From: Nematostella vectensis
Taxonomy: Eukaryota > Cnidaria > Anthozoa > Actiniaria > Edwardsiidae
Length of the DNA: 64,000 nt
Reading direction: 5' to 3'
Assembly: GCF_932526225.1 (NCBI RefSeq)
Contig: NC_064047.1
Location: 8,059,501-8,123,500, forward strand
Shown in pieces: positions 12,308-23,935 of this stretch (positions are counted from its first letter, which is position 1; each line of letters opens with the position of its first letter). The position numbers and the translations under genes were made by a program. Under the pieces are notes generated by a model, which was not told the origin of the DNA, made no database searches, and saw nothing but the letters and a program-made list of their open reading frames with translations.

Positions 12308-12553
12308 TGTATCTGAAATAACAACGCCAAGATCCAGCTGTGTTTTATACAACAACTCACGGCACAACACCTGACTAATGAAATAATAATGTATCCAAAT
12401 TTTACCGGAATACGCAAGATACAGCTGTGCTTTTTACAACCTCGGCACAAAAGCTCACTGAGTGAAATTTTGTCACTATTGTACTATCTGAAATAACAAC
12501 GTCAAGATCCAGCTGTGTTTTGAACAACAACTCATGGCACAACACCTGACTGT
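12308..12553. repeat. Direct repeat pair near the hAT transposase 3' end
   Basis: About 70 bp beginning ATCTGAAATAACAACG and containing AAGATCCAGCTGTGTTTT and GGCACAACACCTGACT occurs at about 12,310-12,378 and again at about 12,487-12,553, roughly 180 bp apart. It lies downstream of the stop codon and may be part of the element's subterminal region. Confidence 0.7.
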
Positions 12554-12589
12554 AAATTAATAATGATCACTGAGCTGTTGTCAAAAGCA

Positions 12590-15500
12590 TCAGACACATT
12601 CAGAGTCGCTGTATTCAAAGTCACTGTCTGAGTAATCGCCAAACAGATCATCAGGAGGGAGCTTCAAAAGCGCTGCGGTTGCCTCCATTTCTTCCTCCAG
12701 TGCAACCACATCCGCCTCTAGCGCCCTGGCAGTCTCCCACACATGCTCGATGTCTGTGATGTCCATGGGGATTGGGTCGACTTGAGTGCCTGCATCTGTT
12801 GTTGTGGGTTTGTGCAGTTGATGATCCTTTGATGGAGGATTTGCCAATTTGCGCCTGGGCTTGGCCAACCACTGCCTTGTCACCTCTTCTATGATAGGCT
12901 TGCACTCACTTGTACTAGGGCCATTGATGGTTACGTGCATGAGGGCCTGGAGCATGTCGTTTTTCATTGACGATCGGAGGCGAGTCTTGAGACGCTTGAT
13001 AGCAGAGGCACCTCGCTCTGGCCAAGCATTGCTAACGGGCAGAGAAAGGCATATCTCTACTATTTGTAGGAGGCATGGACACATGTGTTGGTAGGTGGCT
13101 TTCATGGCCATCATGTGCTCAAGCAGCCATTCTGTCGGGGTCTTCCGGTTGGTCAGCTTCTTTGAAGGACGTCTGGGGGGACTTCGCTCTTTAAACTCAA
13201 GATGTTGTATTTGATCTTGGTCCACTCCGCCAGTAACTCGTCCTTCTTTTCAGCCTGGTCGTTGCTTCCATTGTAAAAGAAGTCGGCCAATACTATTGCT
13301 TCTTTCTTCCCGTACTCCTTAAAGCCAGGATCTGTCTTCTCTGGGACGGCGCATGGGTCAAAGATTTTGAAGGCTGTCAGGACTTCTAGGTTGCCAGAAA
13401 ACCTGTTCACGATGTTGTCTTTCAGTGCCTGGACATATTGCCTTGTTAGGCTTTGCAGCATGCTCTTCTTCTCCGGTGTGAAATCTGGCAGGTCGCACCT
13501 TGAAAGTCTCCCTCCCTCGATCAGATCTTCCGTCATTCTGGCTAAGTGTGTTTGGTTCTTAGCGACATCATCTAGCTGATCCATGGTGTAGTCGATGGCT
13601 GGTGCGATTGAAGCAAAACACACTTCACCCTCTTGGAAGGCCTTACTCAGATGCCCGAGGATAGGAAGGACCTCATGCAATAAATACACAGTTCCTATAA
13701 ATTTCAACTTCGAAGTTTGCTTCAAAAGGCCAGTTGCTGTTGCATCGTTGCTCTCTTTGAAGAATCTAAGGGTCTGAAGTAATGCTTCGTAATCTTCAAA
13801 GACCCCTTCGATAGCCTTCTCCGTTGAAAGCCATCTTGTCCTGCAGGCTTTTTTGAACCGCTTTCCAATTTGTTTCTTGCCTTTCGCGCTGACATTTATC
13901 TTCTTGACTTCAAGTACGGATTTCGCGTACGCCGCCGTTTTCTTCGCTGAGTTATCGAAGAAAGACCACAGTTGAATAAGGATACGCTCCACTTGTTTGA
14001 TGTAATCTACTGTGTCGTTGGCGTCTCCGCACGCAAGGGCCAAACGGTGACAGATGCAATGGATGTTAAGCATGGCCTTGTTATCCGCTTTCAACCTTGT
14101 TGCTACTCCGGATCTTCGGCCTGTCATCACGGATGCCCCATCGCTTGAGAAACTTGACACATTTTCCATTTTCAGACCAGCATCTGTGACTTGGGAAATA
14201 ATGGCCTCTGTGATGGACTTGGCGTCTGGTGATCCTGTTGTAGAACTCTCTAACAGGTCGCTGGCGGCCAGAAATGTCGTGTGAGCTTTGCCACTATTGG
14301 GGTCAACATATTTTACAAATGTTACCAGCTGCTCTATGTTGGAAACATCGCATACCTCGTCAGAGAGAATTCCAAAGCAGTTTGCGAGAGACAAGTTAGT
14401 CGTGAGCTGCTCTTTCAATACGCTGCCAATAAGGAGGAACATTTCTCGGACTGATCCTGCAGAGCGGTGTTGAAAGTACTTGATGTTGTCGAGACCTAGT
14501 TGCTCAAGCACTGACAGCAGACTAGTGAACTTCTTATTAGGCATCTCTTCTTTTGCTAGCCAGTACATGGCCAGAAATGTCTTATAGTACACCTCGTCCT
14601 TACTGCTTTGGATTTCTTTGATTGCTACTTCAAAGCTTGATACTCTGCTGAGTAGCTCCGCCTCGACTGCTGCTTTGTGCTGTTGTGATTGTGCATGATC
14701 CTCTAGAGCCGCTCGCTTAAATCGCACAGCAGGATCGAGGCTGTATTTTTTGCTTTTGTTTTGGGGGTTTGATGTCCCATGCTTTCGACAAAGCAAGCAG
14801 AACATTCCCTGGCCTTCAACATATATAAGCCAGTTGACATCAGTGGCGGTGGACAATGACAACTTCTCATCCATTATCCACTGATGCTGAAAGCGATCAG
14901 CAGCCCCCGTAGCCAGGCGGCGCGTTTCAGTGGGGCGCAGAGAGATGCACCTCCGGCTTCTACACGTGTGGAAGCTATGAATAACCTGAGGGTCATCAAC
15001 AAATGAAGAGATTAAGAAATTCGACTCATCCTCTGCCGTCCATGCCTTTTTAACTTCGCCCTTTGCTCTGTTTTGCGGGGTCGGGTTGCTAGGTGTTTCA
15101 TTTGCCTCATTTGTCTCGCCACCATGCACTATGAGATTGGCACCTGATGCCGTGCCATCTTGAACCTCTTGAGTAATGCTTGAAGCAGAGTTCGGCGATG
15201 GTAATGTAGTCTCTTCGTTTGGTTTGGCTGGAAAATACCACGTAAGTTATGTTATTTGAAATAAAAAGCTATGTTTGAAAAACGTTTTCTGACATACTGT
15301 TTTTCTGCCACATACTGTCTTTATGTAATTCAGTTAAAAATCTGATTGATATGGGACCGTTCTTATAATTTGGTTCCCAAACAAAAATCGCCTTTTTTAC
15401 CACAACTGTTAGTAATCTCGCGCTCTGATTGGTCAATTCGCCGTGGTAAATAAGAGTCCATACCACGCGCGCGCACGCGTGCGGTACTTGCAACGGAAAG

Positions 15501-16943
15501 TCGCACGTGCTTCCTCGAAAATGAGTGAAATTGTGAAATGAGTGAAGTTGTTGTTGTGGTAAAAAACAAATTTCCAGGGGTTGAGCGTGGTATGTACTCT
15601 TATTTCCCACTCTACACGTCATCTTCGAGGCCAAAATTTGTTGTGGACTCACTCGACTTCGTCTCGTGAGTCCACAACATTTTGACCTCGAAGATGACGT
15701 GTAGCGTGGGAAATAAGAGTACATACCACGCTCAACCCCTGGAAATTTGTTAAATCTGCCAATTATAACTTTCCCTTCTTGCAAAACAATTTTTTTCTGC
15801 TTCTACTTTTATTTTTTGTGTCTCATGGTAATTACTCTTCTGTCTGTTGTGTTTTTTGACCCCCCAAAATAGCTCTGTTGACAAATAATCATTTTTCTGG
15901 CAGATGCGAGAAATAGCGTGAAAATTGATTTCCGCACCTATGTGCGTAAGTGCCAAAACCCGGGGGAAACGAGGGACTGTACTCCTACCAGAATTGTTAA
16001 ACCAAGGGGAAACAAAATCGAAAAAATATATAACAGATTCGAGAAAAAAGAACATACCCTTATCAACGTACACCATATTTTCTTTTTTGCTTGGCCGTCA
16101 CAAGAACAGTCGGCTGATATGCTTGTGCAACGCGCGCGATGAACGCGGGACTGTCCCGCGGACAGTGGTGACTTTTTGTTCTAACCTAATAGCGCGCGTA
16201 GTTTCATTTTGACGCCCATGATTTAGGACATCGACTAACTGGATATCAACATGGGCAATATGGATATCATATATGCGAGCCCCCCTCCCCGCCGAGTTTC
16301 CGATCAAACGGGCACTAAATAGCTTTCACTCAAATGAATATCTAGACAGTTCTTATGGAATGTTTCAAGAAAACCTCGAACAAGGCGAATTCTACTAAGA
16401 TACTGCTTTCGTTTCCCAGGAGAGTTTGTATTGTAGATGATGAAAAAAAAAAACGTGAATCTGACGAATCTAGAAACCCATCAGGCCGTCACCAGACTGT
16501 CCAAGACAGTCAACCTCGGCAGAGGTCTCTCTTGCGAGCACACAAGAAACCGAAAATAATAGGCACAAGACACAAAAAAACTTGTAGTTTTTGTTCGTGA
16601 TCGATACCCTGCGAGCCGAGCTTTCTCCTGTGAGTCTTTGATCTTTTCGTAAGCAGTCGTCTCTCAGACACGCCGACTTGCTACAAAATGAAACAGACCT
16701 CACAGGAGAAAGCTCGTTCACAGGATAAGTGATCGATGATAGATGTTCACAATTTAGTAGTTCAAAAGTTCAAACTAACTGGTTCAAACAACACAACGCA
16801 TTTGTAATAATTTCAAAACCTCAATAAAGAAATGATATATTACCCGATCTATTTTCATTTACAAAATAGCTTCTGAAAGCATGAATATTCATGCCCGAAC
16901 TCGCGGTCGCATCTCTCTTTGATCTCTTGTTGGACGTCGCCAT
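12590..16943 (-). pseudogene. hAT transposase (ZNF862/DUF4371-like), two exons, one frameshift
   Basis: Exon 1 (16,844-16,943) opens with ATG in a Kozak-like AAAC context and encodes a short basic leader; donor CGG/GTAATA. Exon 2 begins at 15,227 after acceptor TTTTCCAG, in matching phase, and runs to 12,590. Along the protein come CLLCRKHGTSNPQNK (zinc-binding), FGILSDEVCDVSN (first catalytic Asp), SFSSDGASVMTGRRSG (second Asp), HCICHRLALACGDA, RTRWLSTEKAIEG, and the hAT dimerisation block LPVSNAWPERGASAIKRLK. An acidic, serine-rich tail follows. The frame changes once between 13,153 and 13,225, so the last 210 residues are out of phase with the first part; otherwise there is no damage. The 1.6-kb intron contains a large palindrome. 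This enzyme would cut and paste the surrounding element. Confidence 0.88.
15565..15751. repeat. Long inverted repeat (arms about 86 bp) in the hAT intron
   Basis: Left arm 15,565-15,651 and right arm 15,667-15,751 are reverse complements apart from one mismatch and a 2-bp gap, with a spacer of about 15 bp. Part of the arm motif (TGGTA...AAGAGT...ATACCAC) also occurs in the adjacent 15,440-15,475, so it is probably a palindromic MITE that landed in the intron. Confidence 0.9.
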
Positions 16944-17213
16944 GTTTGAAGAGAAATACCGCTGTACACAATTAGGCTCACACTACCCATAATCCATATC
17001 GATGCGAATCCAAGATGGCGGTCGTAAACAAAACAACACGCGACTTGAGTTATTTGGACGAGAATGCAATTGAACGAAGAAAAGTATTGCTAAAAAGACC
17101 CTGCTAAATAAGAAAATGATACAACAACATACTAGTGAGTATTTCATTTTCATTTGACAACGTTTCTAGAGCAAGTTTTAGGGCAGATTGCCCAACCTTT
17201 TTTTACTGTGTTT

Positions 17214-17290
17214 TGAAGTAGGCGGTGGTCAACGCCGAAGTAGGCGGTGGTCAACGCCGAAGTAGGCGGCGGTTCACCGCCGGTAGCCGC
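17214..17290. repeat. Subterminal direct repeats of the hAT element
   Basis: GAAGTAGGCGGTGGTCAACG recurs three times in tandem with a period of about 22 bp just inside the right terminus; GTAGGCGG-type motifs also occur inside the left terminus near 11,975. hAT transposases bind such subterminal repeats, so these are candidate transposase-binding sites. Confidence 0.65.
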
Positions 17291-17308
17291 CTTCTATTGA
17301 AAGGCCTG

Positions 17309-18374
17309 TCAATAAGCGTTGCAGAGTGATTAGTGATGCGGGTAGGTTGGAGAATGTGTTGTTGGAATGAGTAGGATGCCATTGTATTTATAAAATCATC
17401 CGTGGCCTTATCTGAGCTACAACTCAATGCGTTAATATTCATGTCCCCATGAGTATGCAAAACTTATTTTCCTTATTTATCTTATCGATGGTTTCGTTAA
17501 GCGTGTTTGTAAAGTTTTCTATTTCTGAATTGGGGTGTCGGTAAGCAACACCACATAAAGTGTTTTGATTTTTTTGTTTTCGATTTCTATCCAGATTATC
17601 TCATGGAAATTGCTCGAAGAGGAAAGGTCTGAGCGAATGTTGTAGGAGAGGCTATTTTGTATATAGAAACCTACTCCGCCTGCCTCCGTATTACTTGGTT
17701 CAAAAATAAAATCATAGCTTTCTAGCTCCGTATTTAACGTACTGTAAACACGGTCCTTATTATACTTGATTTCGGAGAGCCCAATGACATTAAACGGGTG
17801 CTTCAGCTCGGCTAACAATGAGTGAAAGCTATCAAAATGAGCAGATAGGCTTCTGATGTTACAATGCATAACCGAAAATGTATTGTGGCAAATTGATTGA
17901 CTAATTTCGGTACTTCTGTGAAAATCATGGGCTGAATAGTATTTAAAGTTTACTCCACAGGGTAAACTGTCTGAGGAGTCTTGGTTGGAAGGAGTAGGGA
18001 AATTATTAGTTTTGTTGCCCAATTTTGACAAGATCTCAAATCTCTGTAGTTCTTTTAAATAGTCAATTGATAAGCTCTTAGAGCAGAGAAAGCTAGAATT
18101 CGAATTGTATGATAAATCAAGAAGTTCAGGCTTAGTAAAGCTATTGAATGGAAAAGTTTCTGAGCTGGAAAAGTTTCTGAGCTATTGAATGGAAAAGTTT
18201 CTGAGCTATTGAATGGAAAAGTTTCTGAACTATTGAATGGAAAAGTTTCTGAGCTACTGAATGGAAAAGTTTCTGAGCTATTGAATGGAAAAGTTTCTGA
18301 GCTATTGAATGGAAAAGTTTCTGAACTATTGAATGGAAAAGTTTCTGAGCTATTGAATGGAAAAGTTTCTGAGC
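17309..18374 (-). pseudogene. LINE 5' half: N-terminal region and start of the endonuclease
   Basis: This continues the LINE interrupted at 11,929. The frame from about 18,140 reads FTKPELLDLSYNS, then SVMHCNIRSLSAHFDSFHS, PFNVIGLSEIKYNKD and GGVGFYIQNSLSYNI (endonuclease motifs), and after a frame change near 17,530 NINALSCSSDKATDDFIN and ITNHSATLID at the hAT border. It joins the 3' half exactly when the hAT element is removed. The 5' end is swallowed by a 24-bp minisatellite. The frame change near 17,530 and the stop in the 3' half indicate an inactive copy. Confidence 0.82.
18142..18374. repeat. 24-bp minisatellite at the LINE 5' end
   Basis: CTATTGAATGGAAAAGTTTCTGAG repeats about nine times, with one shortened 17-bp unit at 18,166-18,182. 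The unit is eight codons long; on the minus strand it encodes SSETFPFN in the LINE frame until the short unit shifts the phase. All units are nearly identical, which means recent expansion. Confidence 0.92.
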
Positions 18375-18697
18375 CTCCACTTGCTCTCCAAAAGCCCGCC
18401 TCCTCCACGACCAATGTACACTTCCCCTGGATGCACCACATACCGGCGCCCCCACACTCCAGTTGGACCGGCAACCCACTCCTGCTTCACACGATCCACC
18501 GTGGGAATCGAACGCTCCAAACGCTCACGAACGGATGGAATCATATGCCCACGACGCCAAGCTCTAGAGTAGCGGTAACACCGCATACACAACGGACGCC
18601 CCACGTCCACCTCCTTTTTCACGTCCAAACGATAACAACACTGGTAACGGCTACGCGTTGGAGCCGTAAGCACCGCACTCTCGCTCGCCGCCGCCAT
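18350..18697 (-). CDS. Unrecognised basic open frame with two Cys pairs
   Basis: An ATG at 18,697 opens about 115 codons containing RYQCCYRLDVKKEVDVGRPL followed by CMRCYRYSRAWRRGHMIP and GVWGRRYVVHPGEVYIGRGG. The CC...C-x2-C spacing could bind zinc. The last eight codons run into the minisatellite, so the 3' end is artificial or replaced. The base composition is more GC-rich than the surroundings. I do not recognise a family; it could be a chance frame, the 5' part of an element, or a foreign piece. Confidence 0.25.
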   Translation of the reverse strand: MAAASESAVLTAPTRSRYQCCYRLDVKKEVDVGRPLCMRCYRYSRAWRRGHMIPSVRERLERSIPTVDRVKQEWVAGPTGVWGRRYVVHPGEVYIGRGGGGLLESKWRLRNFSIQ

Positions 18698-19660
18698 CGT
18701 CACTCTTTTTTTTTCTTGGGACACCGGTGACACAGGAATCCCATCGAACTTGTTTACCACGTCCTTGACAGGTTGGTACATTCCTGAGCAGGATATAACG
18801 CACCTCTGCATCATTCTTCAAAATAGCCTTGGCCATTGTGCCATTGTTCCTTTTTTGACAGGTTGTCACATTCCACACATTCCTGAGCAGGATAAAATGG
18901 AAATCTGCATAATTATTCAGGACAGCTGCAGGTTATGTTACTACTGCTAGCAATATTTTCCAGCAAATAATTTTATTTTTAAAATACAGAACAAATTTAC
19001 AATTATCTCAAAATCAACTTTATAATTTTCGGATACAACGTGAACAGTGACTTCTATAACGTTATAGAAATCAGCAAAAATCGTTAAAAGACAAAACCAA
19101 ATTCGACAAAAAGTTGGTATACAACAGAAAGTGCAAGGCAAGCTAAAATATCTCTATGATTAAAAAACCTACTAAAGCGGATCGAAGCACCTGTGACATC
19201 AAACAGTGGACCAACATTGGATGGCGGATGCTCTTCTTACGCCCCCCCCCCCCCCCCCCCCAAACAAAAGAACTTCATGGAACAAGTTGCCGGGGCATCC
19301 TATGATCAAGACCTCAGGACACCGGACCGCTCACCACCAAAAACTTGAAAGAATGAGTTGATTTGTGAAATGAACTTCTCAAAATCTGGAGTTTATCAAG
19401 CTTCAAATTTAAAATGGCATTTTTAATAAACGACGTGAACGTTGAAAACGACGTGAATTTCACGATTCAGACCTCCCAGCTTTTGCTACATAAAAAATGC
19501 ACAAAACTGGTGAGAAAAAAAACAAATAAAAAAGCAAATAAGGACCATAAAACAAAAAGGGGCAAGCATGTTTTTTACCTGGGGCATATACTTAGAATAG
19601 AGTTGAAAGCACAAATGAGTTAAAAATTATCCCTTAAGTATCCCTTAAGTGTCCAATAAT
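18698..19660. other. Degenerate direct repeats and gene-free DNA
   Basis: Two diverged copies of a segment containing TGACAGGTTG, ATTCCTGAGCAGGAT and ATCTGCAT lie at about 18,761-18,838 and 18,857-18,930. A run of about 19 C sits near 19,242-19,260. The rest, including 19,400-19,620, has no supported coding signal. Confidence 0.5.
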
Positions 19661-19995
19661 CAGGGCTTCTGGAATTACGCGGAAAAAACTCAAAATTACG
19701 CGGGATTCTTTGCTAAATTACGCGGAAAATCAATCGTTACGCGCTAAATTACGCGAGATTTTGCAATACATTTTTCTTTAAAAATCAAAATTATGCGGGA
19801 TTCTTTACTGAATTAAGCGCTAAATTACACCGAAGGAAATAGCTTGAAAAGGTTTATTTTTTTGCGCGAAAATATCTTAGGCGAGTTTTCATTGGATCCT
19901 AGCCACCAGCCAATTAAAAAAGGTATTTTATTATTAGTCCTAGGCCTTCGCGGTTTAGCAGAAAACGCCTAGTCATTTTATTAGTTTTCGACATT
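19661..19995. mobile_element. Truncated MITE with AATTACGCG repeats (copy A)
   Basis: It starts CAGGGCTTCTGGAATTACGC and is homologous to the complete copy at 39,310-39,795 up to about 19,990, sharing the GGCGAGTTTTCATTGG and GCCTTCGCGGTTTAGC blocks. The right end is missing. AATTACGCG motifs recur many times near the left end. Confidence 0.75.
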
Positions 19996-20028
19996 CGGGG
20001 GGGACTTTGGCCGTTCATAGAAACGCTT

Positions 20029-20168
20029 CGCGTAGATAAACAATTGGCAATTATCAATCTACGGCGGGCGGGGCCCGCGTAGATAAACAATTAGCAATCA
20101 TCAATCTACGTCGGGCGGGGTTCGCGTAGATAAATAATTAGCAATCATGAATCTACGGCGGGACTGGG
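20029..20168. repeat. 47-bp tandem repeat (three units), each a small hairpin
   Basis: Units start CGCGTAGATAA at 20,029, 20,076 and 20,123. Each contains GTAGAT and its complement ATCTAC about 20 bp apart, so each could fold into a short stem. The units differ at a few positions. Confidence 0.85.
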
Positions 20169-20478
20169 GCCAAATGTATGAGCGAGCGCATAGAAACGAG
20201 AGGGACCCGTGCCGCGCCCTGCCGCGTCCCCCCAGCCCGTTGTCCGTAGTTTTTCGTAGGCCCCCAACGCCTAGGGTATACCGTCTGGGGGCCTCGTGGG
20301 AGAGGGGTCGCTTAAAGCATCTGCTTTAAGGGGATGGCGGCGCGTGCCCGTTTTCGGTAGCGCTAGGGGAGGCAAGGGGGGAGCCTAAAACGATGACAGG
20401 GTGGCTGGCCCCCCTTGTGTGGTAACATATGGGAACCCATTATTCACATACATAGTGGAGGCCATAAATAGTACATGT
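20169..20478. other. GC-rich gene-free stretch
   Basis: Unusually GC-rich for the window, with runs of C and G and a short palindrome TTAAAGCATCTGCTTTAA near 20,313. No gene signal on either strand. Confidence 0.45.
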
Positions 20479-21354
20479 TTATTTCCAGAAATTCCCCCAC
20501 GTTGCATTCCCTTGACAGATATTTAGGATTCGTTTTCGATTGGCGTACATGAAAGCGAACGACTCTTCACACCTTAATAACTTCTGGTAGGGAAAGAGAT
20601 CTGTAGCAAATGCTTTGAGTCTCTGTGCGTGCCTTTCACTACATCCTATCCAGGGTTCGTACGCTTTTGAAAGAATAATAATCAAGGACTTTTCAAGGAC
20701 TGTTTTATAAAAATTCAAGGACTCCCAAATAAACGTTTGAATTAAAAAAGGTAAATACAAGTACACACACCATGTGTCATTTTTTTATTTCTTGACGTAT
20801 AAGCGTTTGTTTCCCAAGTAAAGTTTCAATAATAATAACAAAGTGTAATATATCTTCTACTTTTGTGGCATTGCACAAGAGTTTGATCTCAGTTTTCCAG
20901 TACGTATTCGTATCTAACATATGGTCTGTACATAATAGGGCAATGCTGGGTTCAAATTCGTAGTTTAGTAACAAGGACTCTTGTTAAAATAACACGACGT
21001 TTTCTTGGGCTCGTATGCAGACATAATTATATCGCGACGTATGCAAACATAATTGAATCTCATTTTCAAATCATCAATTTCAATTTGTATTGTCATTTAG
21101 CCCGTTAAATCATCTGAGCCGTTCAGTTTCTCTCCTAAAGCGCTCGCCTGCCTTCCTATCAACTAAAACCAGAAACATCGCCACAGAAAGCCAGGCCGGG
21201 CGATTACCATAGGGAACACAGGTCAAGAATGTCAAACAATGGTTTGACAGATGAAAGCCCAAAACAATGGATGTTTTGAAAACGTGTGCCCCGGTACAAA
21301 TGATTTTAGCCGCGAGAAAAGCTCAGCCCATTTGGTATCAAGCGGGTTGCTCTT

Positions 21355-23362
21355 TTAGATTTCGGCCTTGCGAGTGAGATCTGCAAGTTCATCTTCAACG
21401 TCCTTTAATGCCTTCTGCTTTTCTTTCGCGCATTTTCTGAGGGCATTAGACTTTGCAAGCAGGAAAAGCTGAGCCTTTTCTTCTGCCTCATTTGCAAATT
21501 TGTCGGCATCAAACTGCAGCGATGCAATTTCGCAGGACAGCCGCATTCTTTTCTTCTCTAAATCCTCTTCTCTTTCTTTGCATTTTCGCTTGCGATTTTC
21601 TTGGATGGTTTTCGCCTGGGCCTTTCTCTGCTCGTCAAGATATTCAACATATCGCCGTCTTCATTGACTTGCGGCGTCCAACAGCTGCTTAGTAACCTCG
21701 AGCTTCTTCAGGCCTCCGATGTGCGTGATGTGATCATGGATGACTCGCTGAGCAGTGAAGCTTCTTTCTTGCAAGTTTTCCACCATCACTTGGCGATTAA
21801 CTGAGAAACCTCGTTCCACGGTAGCTTGACCATGTGATAAAACCAGAAGTACTTTGACAAGCTTCCAAAGCTTAGCTAGCGAACTCTGGGAAGCAATGTG
21901 CTGTGCAAGGAAGGTATCCAATCTGTCTTTCACAAAATTAAACTTCAGAAAGACTTCTTTATGGGCCAGAACTGCCTTGTCTGCAAAGTCAGTGTACTGG
22001 TGAACTAAGGCATCGCAGTCTGGCATCTGCACTCGCTTGTATTCGACCATCTTCTTCAGTACGACCTTGAACTTCGAGATACTTCCTTCCTTGTCTTCAA
22101 CGATTTCAGCAGGATCTAGGAACGCAAGATTCCGTGCCACTGAATATGCGATGGGGGTCTTTTCCAGCAGTTTACTAACTACAGACTTCATGAAATCTCG
22201 AAACTCATTTCTGAACTGGAATGCCTAAAACAAAGGAAAAAAAGGCAAGATTATTCTTTGTATACAAACCCTTTTTACCACCCAAAAACAGAGATCGATC
22301 GAGACCAGTTCAATCAGTTCTGTAACTATACAGTTCATATGAAAACCGCTCTATGCAGTACCTCCACTGATGCCATTGGCAAATGTTGCTAGTTATATTG
22401 TTAAACGGAAAATTAACCATTGTTTTGTAAGAAAACCAATGGACCCAGCTTTTGTTTGTAGCTCCATGCAGCGTTTTAGGCCTTGACTTTGACTCCTAAA
22501 GAGGTCCCGTAGTAAAAAAAAAACTGCATAAAAAGAAAATAATAAGAATGCTAGATTCCTACCTGAAGCCCGCTGACTTTCTTGTCTAACAAAAGCTTTC
22601 TAATCTTGGCCTGTGCTACAAATCCGACATCAACCTTCTTGTCATCGAGATAATTCTCCTTGTTTGACAAGTCAAACTTGGCAAGCTTTATGGGCGAGTT
22701 TGCTTGTTGTAGTACGTCAGGCTTGATAAACCGCTTCATGAGACTTTGAATGACTTTCTGCAGCCTGCTCACCAGAAATGGAAGTATTGGATTGTCGGAT
22801 TGGAATGCGGTCAAAAATGGTTGAAGCTGGCTCGCAACGGATTCAAATGCGGCCATCTTGGCTGGGACCAGTATATCCTTCGTGGCGTCTCTCACAATTT
22901 TGAAAGACTTCGAAGTGGGAGTCGTGAATTTCTTCTGCGATAGCACTGCTTGGACATATGTCTTGATATTATCCCAAATTTCTTGAGCTCTTACTGCAAC
23001 TGGGACGTTTTCCAGCCACTCGTCAAGCTTCTGTATGCGCCCTTGCAATTCTCGCTTAAAAAACTCAGCTATACCAAAGCAGGCCATGTAAGCGCATTTC
23101 TTTTCTCCACATGAAAACTTATCAGCAACTGTGCTATCGAGAAACATTAGTTTAAATAATGTGGAGATGTCTTCGCAACTTTTATAACTATAATGAGACA
23201 TCACTACTTATATTGACCATATGACTTCTGCTCTAAGAACGTCATTCGCGGAACAGTAGGATTCTAGAACTTCTTGACGTTTCGATGTTTCTTGATTTTT
23301 TGCATCTCTTTGCTTACTTGCGGTTTCCAGGAAATTCTTGACACTTTGGGAATCATTGTTGC
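21355..23362 (-). pseudogene. hAT transposase, internally deleted (copy 1 of the SPIN-DOC-type family)
   Basis: Exons on the minus strand: 23,362 downward (acceptor ATTACAG; KNFLETASKQ, CSANDVLRAEVIWS), 22,557-23,204 (CGEKKCAYMACFGIAEFFKR then WLENVPVAVRAQEIWDNI), about 22,224-21,661 (LLVLSHGQATVERGFSVN, the hAT dimerisation block), and a coiled-coil C-terminus (21,355-21,657). Compared with the related copy at 44,050, about 200 residues between FFKREL and WLENVP, including the catalytic core, are absent. In-frame stops occur near 23,212 (TAA) and at 21,658-21,660 (TGA between AASQ and RRRYVEYLDE). It cannot be active, but the element ends are well preserved. Confidence 0.82.
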
Positions 23363-23935
23363 CTGTAATTATAGAAAGCATATATTTTTTTCAACTTCGA
23401 ATCGTTGGGAAAATCGTTAAGTGCTCAGGAAGTGTTGCGCTATATTAGCATATATCATTAATATTATAAAAATTATTACCTGATACGCGTGCCTTTTTCA
23501 TGAAATAAAATGCGATGCAACATGGGAACAAATAAAGTCACAAAATTTTAATCATTGACTTTATTGCCATATTTAGCGCACCGCTTTTACGAAAGCTTAA
23601 TTTAATGCTTACAGCCATTCTCGTTTACACGCGACCGCCAACAAAATGATCAAGTGAAAAATCGATTTTTTTGTAAATGCTATTTATAATAAAACGCCAA
23701 TAGTTTTAAATTGTACTAAATATTGATCTCCTAGGTAAATAGGACTAATTCAGCGAGTAGCACGGACTTTCTGGTAAAAAAGATCAAGACAAGCAGTCGA
23801 AAGTACCGTGGAGTGTTGTCATGGAAACCTTTGCAAAAAAACGAGTTCTTTCGCAAGGTTTTTTGGCGGTTTTCTTGGCGGTCGTGTGTAATTGAGAATG
23901 CCTATAAACCAATGTCTAAACTTCAGTAAATATTT

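Larger units (their letters stand above)
11930..17308. mobile_element. hAT transposon (5.38 kb) inserted in the LINE
   Basis: The element starts CAGGCCTTTCAATA at 11,930 and ends with its exact reverse complement at 17,308, a 14-bp perfect terminal inverted repeat. It is bounded by TCAATA on both sides (11,924-11,929 and 17,309-17,314). Deleting the element and one TCAATA rejoins the LINE endonuclease frame as NHSATLIDHILFNSF, an independent proof of the borders. A 6-bp duplication is shorter than the classical 8 bp of hAT; subgroups with 5- and 6-bp duplications are known. GTAGGCGG subterminal repeats occur near both ends. It carries one spliced transposase gene on the minus strand. Confidence 0.92.

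Noticed and set aside
11931-17306. AGGCCT as the hAT target duplication
   Set aside because: AGGCCT occurs at both junctions, but treating it as the duplication leaves the LINE out of frame. Assigning it to the element ends gives a 14-bp perfect inverted repeat, and TCAATA then restores the LINE frame.
18185-18730. Plus-strand frame of repeating NGKVSELL
   Set aside because: It is the reverse reading of the 24-bp minisatellite; the minus frame joins the LINE protein.
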